DNA from: Lutibacter sp.
GTDB lineage: Bacteria; Bacteroidota; Bacteroidia; Flavobacteriales; Flavobacteriaceae
Direction of reading: 5' to 3'
DNA length: 5,046 nucleotides
NCBI GenBank assembly: GCA_030748365.1
Contig: JASMME010000123.1
Location: 1 to 5,046, forward strand
Each line of letters begins with the position of its first letter. Positions within the stretch are counted from its first letter, which is position 1. This document shows, one piece after another, positions 1 to 5,046 of this stretch. Both the position numbers and the translations under genes were made by a program. The notes under the pieces were generated by a model that had not been told where the DNA came from, searched no databases, and worked only from the letters and a program-made list of their open reading frames with translations.

Positions 1-3
1 TGT

Positions 4-702
4 ATGGATAATGCTACGATTAACATTCTGATTGTGGACGATGAGCCGGATATATTAGAAATTGTCGGCTACAATCTAAAAAACGAAGGCTACCAGGTTT
101 TTAGCGCAAAGAATGGCTTGGAAGCTATTGAATGCGCAAACAAGGTGAAACCTCATTTGATTCTCTTAGACATTATGATGCCGGAAATGGATGGGATAGA
201 AGCTTGTGAAAAAATACGGGCTACGCCTGGTCTAGAACATACCCTGATCACCTTTTTTACAGCCAGGGGAGAAGACTATTCACAGGTTGCTGGTTTCAAT
301 GTGGGCGCTGATGATTATATAACAAAACCCATCAAGCCCAAGTTACTGGTCAGTAAAATCAACGCCTTGTTGCGGCGAATCAAAAAGAGCCCGCCAAGGG
401 AAAACGCCGACAAACTAAGTGTTGGGAACATCGTCATCGACCGAGAAGAATACGTGATCATCAAGGAGGGTATAAAACTGAATTTGCCCAGAAAAGAGTT
501 TGAGCTGTTTGCCTTGTTGGCTTCCAAACCCGGGAAGGTGTTTAAACGCAATGATATCTTAGACCGTGTTTGGGGAAATGAGGTGGTGGTTGGTGGTAGA
601 ACCATTGACGTACACATCCGAAAATTACGCGAAAAGATTGGTGAATCTCGCTTTAAAACCGTCAAGGGCGTCGGGTATAAATTTGTAGTGAATGAAAATT
701 AA
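4..702 (+). CDS. OmpR/PhoB-family two-component response regulator (phosphate-regulon type, target unknown)
   Basis: This is a cytoplasmic DNA-binding response regulator of 232 residues, the usual length for the family (E. coli PhoB has 229). The receiver domain covers about residues 6-124: acidic pair D12-D13, phosphoacceptor D56 in LLDIMMPEMDG, switch threonine T86 in FFTARGED, and conserved Y105 and K108 in DDYITKP. A proline- and charge-rich linker (about 126-136) leads to a winged-helix DNA-binding domain (about 137-229), with the recognition helix around RTIDVHIRKLREKI and the C-terminal hairpin at KGVGYKF. All key residues are present. The frame is open to the window edge, but the ATG at base 4 puts the first beta strand where the family has it. 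The gene overlaps the following histidine kinase by 11 bases, so that kinase is its likely partner. The subfamily resembles PhoB; the signal and regulon cannot be read from sequence. Confidence 0.95.
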   Translation: MDNATINILIVDDEPDILEIVGYNLKNEGYQVFSAKNGLEAIECANKVKPHLILLDIMMPEMDGIEACEKIRATPGLEHTLITFFTARGEDYSQVAGFNVGADDYITKPIKPKLLVSKINALLRRIKKSPPRENADKLSVGNIVIDREEYVIIKEGIKLNLPRKEFELFALLASKPGKVFKRNDILDRVWGNEVVVGGRTIDVHIRKLREKIGESRFKTVKGVGYKFVVNEN

Positions 703-1741
703 AAAAACATATTTTTTCGCACTTAAATCTGCTGGTTATGTTGCCTCCTTTTCTGGAATCGGCCTGTTTTTAGTTTATTTTTTTACCGAACATACCCTGC
801 CAGGTTTTGCTTATTTGTCAGTTGTTGCCGGCCTGGTCTTTTTCATTACTTTTTTCGTTGTTCAGTTTCGCCTGGAAAAATTTATCTACCAACGCATCAA
901 AAAGATTTATGACAATATTTCACTGCTGGATGCCGGAGACCTTAACAAGACCCATATCAGTGCCGACATCACTAGTCTGTCTAGGGATGTTGAGAAATTT
1001 GCCAGTGACAAACAGGCACAAATACAGGATTTAAAAATGCGGGAGAATTACAGGCGAGAATTCTTAGGGAATATCTCCCATGAACTAAAGACCCCTTTAT
1101 TTACCGTACAGGGCTACCTGTTGACACTTTCTGACGGCGCCATTGAAGACAAGACCATCCGTACCAAATATATTTCCCGGGCTTCGAAAGGGGTAGAACG
1201 CCTGATTGCCATCGTAAAGGACCTGGACCTGATTTCAAAATTAGAAGCCCATGACCTAAACATCAACAAAACCTCCTTTGACATGGTAAAATTGGTGCAA
1301 GATGTTTTTGACCTACTGGAATTTAAAGCCAAAAAAAGAAATATCTCACTGTTTTTTAAAACACCCTATCCCTATCCTGTTAGGGTGGTAGGCGACGAGG
1401 AGCGGATTGAACAGGTACTGATTAACCTCCTCGTAAATTCTATCAAATACGGGAAAATCGGCGGTGATACCATGGTTAGTATTGAAGAGTCTGGAAATAG
1501 AAAAATAACCATCCGCATTGCTGATAACGGAGAAGGCATTAAAAAAGAACACCAGGCAAGAATTTTTGAGCGTTTTTACCGGGTTGACAAAAGCCGGTCT
1601 AGAGAAGAAGGTGGGTCTGGCCTGGGGTTGGCCATCGCAAAACACATCCTAGAGGCACATGGCGAGTCTATTGTGGTAAAGAGTACTTATAAAAAGGGTG
1701 CTGAATTTTCTTTTACCCTCGAAAAATCAACCATTACATAA
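692..1741 (+). CDS. Membrane sensor histidine kinase, PhoR-like, minimal sensor region
   Basis: This 349-residue inner-membrane histidine kinase probably phosphorylates the response regulator encoded just upstream. Two hydrophobic helices (about 13-31 and 39-59) are joined by only about seven residues, so there is no periplasmic sensing domain. Residues about 60-115 form a HAMP-like or coiled-coil linker; I see no PAS domain, unlike E. coli PhoR. The HisKA domain follows (about 118-185), with phosphoacceptor H130 in SHELKTP, and then a GYLLTLSDGAIED stretch like that of PhoR-type kinases. The ATP-binding domain shows the N box (N245 and N249 in NLLVNSIKYG), the G1 box D278NGEGI, the F box F292ERFYR and the G2 box G308SGLGLAI, so it should be an active kinase. 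The start ATG lies inside the upstream gene (11-base overlap), without a clear Shine-Dalgarno, which suggests translational coupling. Its stop lies 7 bases from the convergent purD stop. Confidence 0.94.
   Translation: MKIKKTYFFALKSAGYVASFSGIGLFLVYFFTEHTLPGFAYLSVVAGLVFFITFFVVQFRLEKFIYQRIKKIYDNISLLDAGDLNKTHISADITSLSRDVEKFASDKQAQIQDLKMRENYRREFLGNISHELKTPLFTVQGYLLTLSDGAIEDKTIRTKYISRASKGVERLIAIVKDLDLISKLEAHDLNINKTSFDMVKLVQDVFDLLEFKAKKRNISLFFKTPYPYPVRVVGDEERIEQVLINLLVNSIKYGKIGGDTMVSIEESGNRKITIRIADNGEGIKKEHQARIFERFYRVDKSRSREEGGSGLGLAIAKHILEAHGESIVVKSTYKKGAEFSFTLEKSTIT
1691..1719 (-). terminator. Candidate weak intrinsic terminator for the purD operon
   Basis: Read on the minus strand, a 5-bp stem (AGGGT at 1719-1715 pairing with ACCCT at 1699-1695), a loop of about 15 bases, and then a run of T (1694-1691) lie about 30 bases past the purD stop. 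The element sits inside the 3' end of the histidine kinase gene. The stem is short and the loop long, so this is only a candidate; chance occurrence is quite possible. Confidence 0.22.
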
Positions 1742-1748
1742 GAAGTGG

Positions 1749-3020
1749 TTATAAATCAAAGCCTATATCTTGACGGAAATTCATTTGATCAAAATCAATT
1801 TTTTCAATGTTTTGATAGGACTTTTTTAGGGCCTCGTGGTGGTCCTTCCCGTAAGAAGTAACCGCAATGACCCTGCCACCGTTGGTCAACACAGTGTCTT
1901 CTTTTAAGGTGGTCCCTGCATGGAATACCAATGAATCCGTGACCGTTTCCAACCCTGTAATTTGCTTTCCCTTCTTATAGGCTTCCGGATATCCTCCGGA
2001 GACCAACATCACGGTACAAGCGCTGTTTTCTTCAAATACAACCTCTTGGCTGTGAAGGGTTTTATTGCCCGCTGCAATCAGCAGCGTAAGCAGGTCGCTT
2101 TTGAGACGTGGAATCACAACTTCTGTTTCTGGGTCGCCCATACGACAATTGTATTCAATGACTTTGGGCAGTCCGTCTACCTTTATCAAACCGAAGAATA
2201 TAAATCCTACATAGGGTATGGCTTCTTTCTGTAAGCCTTCTATGGTGGGTTTAACCACTTGGTCTTCCACCATTTTCATAAAATCATCCTCCGCAAAAGG
2301 AACAGGGGATACGGCGCCCATCCCACCGGTGTTCGGCCCGGTATCGCCCGCTCCAATCCGTTTATAATCTTTGGCACTGGGCAGGGATACATAGTTCTGT
2401 CCATCGGTTAGCACAAAACAACTCAGCTCAATACCGTCTAAAAATTCCTCCACGACCACCTTGTTGCTCGCTGCACCAAACCGTTTATTGGCAAGCATAT
2501 CGGTCAGGGCCTCCTTGGCAGCACCGAGCTCTTCAATGATCAACACTCCTTTACCAGCCGCCAATCCATCTGCTTTGAGGACATATGGGGGGCTAAGGCT
2601 CTCTAAAAAAGCATGTCCTTCAGGAATATTTTCAGCCGTAAAACTTTGGTAGGCAGCCGTAGGAATATTATGGCGGTACATAAATTCTTTGGCAAACTCC
2701 TTACTACCCTCCAGTTGTGCTGCATATTGCTGAGGGCCAATCACAACCACGTTCTTCAGGTCTTCATCTGCTAAAAAATAATCGTGTATACCGCGTACCA
2801 GGGGCTCTTCAGGACCCACTACTACCATGGTTATTCGGTGTTGCAACACCTGTTGTTTGATCTCTGAAAAATGGGTGGGGTCTACAGGAAGATTAAGTCC
2901 CAATTGTGCGGTTCCTGCATTTCCAGGAGCAATAAAAAGATTTCCCAACTGCTTACTTTGTGACAACTTCCATGCCAGGGCGTGCTCCCTGCCGCCGGAT
3001 CCTAAAATGAGTACGTTCAT
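1749..3020 (-). CDS. purD: Phosphoribosylamine-glycine ligase (GARS)
   Basis: This cytoplasmic enzyme performs the second step of de novo purine synthesis, joining glycine to 5-phosphoribosylamine with ATP to give GAR. At 423 residues it has normal single-domain GARS length. It opens with MNVLILGSGGREHALAWK (GGREHA at 9-14), then VVVGPEEPL (65-73), the ATP-grasp segment KADGLAAGKGV (148-158), PNTGGMGA (228-235), and E288 and N290 as probable metal ligands. The family signature appears as RMGDPETE (292-299), with M where RFGDPE is more usual. SGGYPE (340-345) and NGGRV (379-383) lie in the C-terminal part. The ATG at 3020 was chosen because the family begins at this strand; an in-frame ATG at 3056 would add 12 unconserved residues and overlap the upstream gene. 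The upstream gene ends 7 bases away, so co-transcription is likely. Catalytic motifs are intact; I see no truncation. Confidence 0.97.
   Translation of the reverse strand: MNVLILGSGGREHALAWKLSQSKQLGNLFIAPGNAGTAQLGLNLPVDPTHFSEIKQQVLQHRITMVVVGPEEPLVRGIHDYFLADEDLKNVVVIGPQQYAAQLEGSKEFAKEFMYRHNIPTAAYQSFTAENIPEGHAFLESLSPPYVLKADGLAAGKGVLIIEELGAAKEALTDMLANKRFGAASNKVVVEEFLDGIELSCFVLTDGQNYVSLPSAKDYKRIGAGDTGPNTGGMGAVSPVPFAEDDFMKMVEDQVVKPTIEGLQKEAIPYVGFIFFGLIKVDGLPKVIEYNCRMGDPETEVVIPRLKSDLLTLLIAAGNKTLHSQEVVFEENSACTVMLVSGGYPEAYKKGKQITGLETVTDSLVFHAGTTLKEDTVLTNGGRVIAVTSYGKDHHEALKKSYQNIEKIDFDQMNFRQDIGFDL
1785..1804 (+). terminator. Candidate weak intrinsic terminator for the two-component operon
   Basis: A 5-bp stem TTGAT (1785-1789) / ATCAA (1794-1798) with a 4-base loop is followed by six T (1799-1804), 43 bases after the kinase stop. 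It lies antisense in the 3' end of purD. The stem is AT-rich and weak, and the bases also encode purD residues, so this may be coincidence. Confidence 0.15.
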
Positions 3021-3027
3021 AGTTTGT

Positions 3028-3687
3028 TTACCTGCCCTTTCCTTGGAAAACGACAATGATAGTATTTAGTATTATCTTGATATCTGTTGACAAAGATACG
3101 TTGTTTGGGTAAATTAAATCGTATCTGGCACGTTTAATCATCTGTTCGAGGGTATCGGCATAGCCGTATCTTATCTGACCCAAAGAGGTAATGCCTGGTG
3201 GTAATTTTTGTAAGACAGCATATTGCGGGATATGTTCGGTGATTTTATCTAAAAACACCTGCCTTTCCGGACGCGGCCCCACTACACTCATTTGCCCTTT
3301 CAACACGTTGAAAAACTGAGGAAATTCATCAATCCTATAGGTCCGCATAAACCGTCCAAAACGGGTAATCCGCCCTTGTTCGTCTTTTGATAGCAGGGGG
3401 TCATTTCCTGGTGGTTTTCCCCGCATACTCCTGAATTTATAGAACTTAAAGGCTTGTCCGTTTTGACCGATCCTGGTTTGTGTAAAAAAAGGATTCTCTC
3501 TCGATTCCAGCCATATAATAAGGCCTATAATCGGGGTCATCCAGCTTACAAAGAACAGCAGAACAACTACCGAAAAAAAGAGGTCAAAAGTTCTCTTTCC
3601 ATAGCCAATTATAGGCAAATCTACCGGTATATGCCCCCATTGTACATTCGGTCTGTAGATGGATGTGCTAAGGGGGTGGTTCCGCAT
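3028..3687 (-). CDS. Sugar transferase: monotopic phosphoglycosyl transferase (undecaprenyl-phosphate sugar-1-phosphate transferase)
   Basis: This is a bacterial sugar transferase of the WcaJ/PglC superfamily. Such enzymes move a sugar-1-phosphate from a nucleotide sugar onto undecaprenyl phosphate at the cytoplasmic face of the inner membrane, the first step of many surface glycans. The 219 residues correspond to the catalytic core alone. YGKRTFDLFFS (29-39) leads into a hydrophobic segment (about 34-60) with T51-P52, matching the proline-kinked re-entrant helix of the family. Next come TRIGQNG (71-77), FYKFRSM (82-88), the catalytic D120-E121 in YRIDEFPQFFNVLKG, VVGPRPE (135-141) and LPPGITSLGQIRYGY. 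The first 28 residues extend beyond the usual short start; no later ATG could replace this one, since the next methionine (M50) is inside the membrane helix. Its ATG follows the previous stop by 2 bases and its stop precedes purD by 7. The sugar substrate cannot be told from sequence. Confidence 0.93.
   Translation of the reverse strand: MRNHPLSTSIYRPNVQWGHIPVDLPIIGYGKRTFDLFFSVVVLLFFVSWMTPIIGLIIWLESRENPFFTQTRIGQNGQAFKFYKFRSMRGKPPGNDPLLSKDEQGRITRFGRFMRTYRIDEFPQFFNVLKGQMSVVGPRPERQVFLDKITEHIPQYAVLQKLPPGITSLGQIRYGYADTLEQMIKRARYDLIYPNNVSLSTDIKIILNTIIVVFQGKGR
3031..3037 (-). promoter_or_regulatory. Putative purD ribosome binding site
   Basis: On the minus strand GGGCAGG sits 10 bases before the ATG at 3020, within the last codons of the sugar transferase gene. 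It is the only purine-rich stretch at a suitable distance and supports the start at 3020 over the one at 3056. The match to the Shine-Dalgarno consensus is partial. Confidence 0.3.
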
Positions 3688-3689
3688 TG

Positions 3690-5018
3690 TTAGAAAATTT
3701 GTTCAAGTATTTTTTGGGTAATCACATAGGTGGGCCGGACACCGGTTGTACCCAGACCTCCCGAAGCCAGTGTACTCCCTGTTTCTAGAGGATTGTCGGA
3801 AGCGTAATAAGCATACCGTACCTTTACCTTGTCGGCAATATTGCCCCGGATCTTGGAGGCCGCTTGTATGGCCTTTTGGTAGTGAGCACCTTCCATTTCA
3901 AGACCCGTAACTTTCCAGGTTGAATCGTAAAAGAACTTGAGAATATCCTTGTTTTGAAGGGAGGTTCCCAACACAGTGACCATCGCCCCTGAGTATACTG
4001 AAACACCACAGTCTTTAAACAAGTCTTTGTCCAATTCATTTTTAAAAGGATAGTTATCTGCGGTACCTTCAAAAATGTGAGCGGACGGGATCATAATATC
4101 CCCCTTAGCCCCTTCCAGGATTCCAGCCTTACCCATAATAGATATAGAGGCCACATTGAGGTAATGTTTGTCTCCGTTTGCAAGGGTATAGGGTTTTAGA
4201 AGTTCGTCCATCGTTTCATAGGCTTGTTCACCAAAAGCATAATCCAGTACTATTATTACAGGCTTACCCTCTTTTAAACTGTTTTTATAATCGAATATTG
4301 TACTGCCTTCTTTTATTTTTGCGGTATCAATAATCTGTACATCAATATTGGTGCCTGAATGGTCTTTGATATCATAGAGGCCGTTGTTGGCAGCCTGTTC
4401 CTTTACTTGCTTTCGCAATTGGTGGTTTTTCTCTTGGCTCAACCGTTCAAAAAGGGCCATATGATCTTCATTACTACCCGTTTTATCAAATAATACTGGT
4501 GCGTAGACAGCGTTCATCACGCTGTGCATATTGGCACTGATGATATGAATGGGTCGGTCGGCAATTTTCAATGTTCTCAAGACTTTTTTGAGGTTATTGG
4601 CCCAGATCTCTCCATAAATATGATGCCCTATCCGCTCGCGTAGCACCGGACTGAAGGTGATGGTTCTCTTTAAATTGTGTACTTTTTCCTCAATGGCCAG
4701 GTGACCCAACCAGTAGATAATCTGAAAAAACCGATCTGGATTGTCTTCACGGCCGAGTTCCTGATAGGTGTTTTTAATTTCTTCAAAGGTTCTTCCTAAA
4801 ATACTCCCCAGGTGGGCAAGGGCGATATCGCAATCATCCTTAGAAAGTTTTCGGTTGTGCAATACGATGTCTTCCAGTTTTTTCCACTCCCTGATGGTAT
4901 CTTTACCGCCATCTATCAACACCTTGTCGGCAATTTTATGGGATTCAATAAATAAAAAAGTCAGGTGTGTTAGGATATCGTAAATCTCTGAACGGCCCCT
5001 GGTCACCTCGATATTCAT
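3690..5018 (-). CDS. Uncharacterised protein with a nucleoside phosphorylase (NP-I)-like C-terminal domain
   Basis: I do not recognise this 442-residue protein as a named enzyme; it may match a Bacteroidota DUF family (possibly DUF6909, from memory and unverified). There is no signal peptide or membrane helix, so it is probably cytoplasmic. Residues 1-150 look helical and charged, with TRGRSEIYDILTHL near the start and RFFQIIYWLGHLAIEEK at 96-112. From about 154 the pattern resembles the NP-I fold: strand IHIISANMHSV (157-167), a charged insertion (about 178-220), strand VIIVLDYAFGEQA (254-266), ISIMGKAGIL then GDIMIP (292-311) in place of the NP-I GxAGGL...GD, GLEMEGA (372-378) in place of the nucleosidase VEMEA, and YYASDNP (404-410) in place of the catalytic ISD motif. 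Candidate key residues are E376 and D408. The gene heads a tight cluster with a sugar transferase and purD. A nucleosidase or phosphorylase acting on purines is plausible but inferred. Confidence 0.85.
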   Translation of the reverse strand: MNIEVTRGRSEIYDILTHLTFLFIESHKIADKVLIDGGKDTIREWKKLEDIVLHNRKLSKDDCDIALAHLGSILGRTFEEIKNTYQELGREDNPDRFFQIIYWLGHLAIEEKVHNLKRTITFSPVLRERIGHHIYGEIWANNLKKVLRTLKIADRPIHIISANMHSVMNAVYAPVLFDKTGSNEDHMALFERLSQEKNHQLRKQVKEQAANNGLYDIKDHSGTNIDVQIIDTAKIKEGSTIFDYKNSLKEGKPVIIVLDYAFGEQAYETMDELLKPYTLANGDKHYLNVASISIMGKAGILEGAKGDIMIPSAHIFEGTADNYPFKNELDKDLFKDCGVSVYSGAMVTVLGTSLQNKDILKFFYDSTWKVTGLEMEGAHYQKAIQAASKIRGNIADKVKVRYAYYASDNPLETGSTLASGGLGTTGVRPTYVITQKILEQIF

Positions 5019-5022
5019 CTGA

Positions 5023-5027
5023 TCCTT
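5023..5027 (-). promoter_or_regulatory. Putative ribosome binding site of the NP-I-like gene
   Basis: On the minus strand AAGGA lies 4 bases before the ATG at 5018. The reading frame stays open upstream to the window edge, so a start outside the window is not excluded; this motif is the main sequence argument for 5018. The spacing is slightly short. Confidence 0.35.
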
Positions 5028-5046
5028 ATCTATCCGGTAGCAATTC

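Noticed and set aside
315..665. Open frame of 116 codons on the minus strand antisense to the response regulator.
   Set aside because: It is a shadow of a well-supported gene, with no recognisable domain. The same applies to the other antisense and out-of-frame stretches in the window.
678..685. TAAATTTG, matching the Bacteroidota -7 promoter pattern TAnnTTTG, just before the kinase start.
   Set aside because: No matching TTTG-type -33 element is found at the right distance, and the bases encode the conserved GYKF end of the response regulator.
1362..1387. Perfect 7-bp inverted repeat CACCCTA / TAGGGTG with a 12-base spacer inside the kinase gene.
   Set aside because: It lies mid-gene, between the HisKA and ATPase domains, has no T run, and is readily explained by the codons for a proline- and valine-rich segment; chance occurrence is likely.
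1984..2000. Repeated palindrome TCCGGA with a 5-base spacer, able to form a hairpin.
   Set aside because: It encodes the conserved SGGYPE segment of PurD, which by itself accounts for the bases; no T run or other regulatory mark follows.
3021..3056. Longer PurD starting at the ATG at 3056.
   Set aside because: The extra 12 residues do not look like GARS, would overlap the sugar transferase gene, and would place the family's first strand too far in.
1..5046. Possible defence island, mobile element or CRISPR content.
   Set aside because: No transposase, integrase, tRNA-end repeat, direct repeat array or toxin-like gene was seen; four of the five genes belong to ordinary core families and the layout is compact.

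Overview
The window is a compact stretch of chromosome that most likely comes from a Bacteroidota bacterium, probably a member of the Flavobacteriia. This rests on protein style (a PhoB/PhoR-like pair of the Bacteroidota type and a GARS signature written RMGDPETE), weak or absent Shine-Dalgarno sequences before several starts, and moderate GC content judged by eye. The genus cannot be fixed. Nearly every base is coding: five genes, no non-coding stretch longer than 28 bases, and no tRNA, rRNA, CRISPR array, insertion sequence or phage gene seen.

Left part, plus strand (4-1741): an OmpR/PhoB-family response regulator overlaps by 11 bases with a membrane histidine kinase that has two membrane helices and almost no periplasmic domain. 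They form a two-component system. It looks like the PhoBR subfamily, but the signal and target genes cannot be read from this window.

Right part, minus strand (5018 down to 1749): three tightly packed genes read toward the two-component pair. In order they are a 442-residue protein of unassigned function, a 219-residue monotopic sugar-phosphate transferase (phosphoglycosyl transferase), and purD (phosphoribosylamine-glycine ligase). The gaps are 2 and 7 bases, so they are probably one transcript. purD meets the kinase gene tail to tail with 7 bases between the stop codons. Any intrinsic terminators must therefore lie inside the opposite gene, and one weak candidate is visible on each side.

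The most interesting object is the 442-residue protein. Its C-terminal part carries motifs in the order expected for the nucleoside phosphorylase/nucleosidase (NP-I) fold: a GxAG-type loop followed by GD, a late EMEGA motif, and an SD motif near the end. The N-terminal 150 residues or so are a helical region I do not recognise. Together with purD this suggests a purine-related nucleosidase or phosphorylase, or a sensor derived from one. That is inference. The rest of the window looks like ordinary core genome; I see no sign of a defence island or mobile element.
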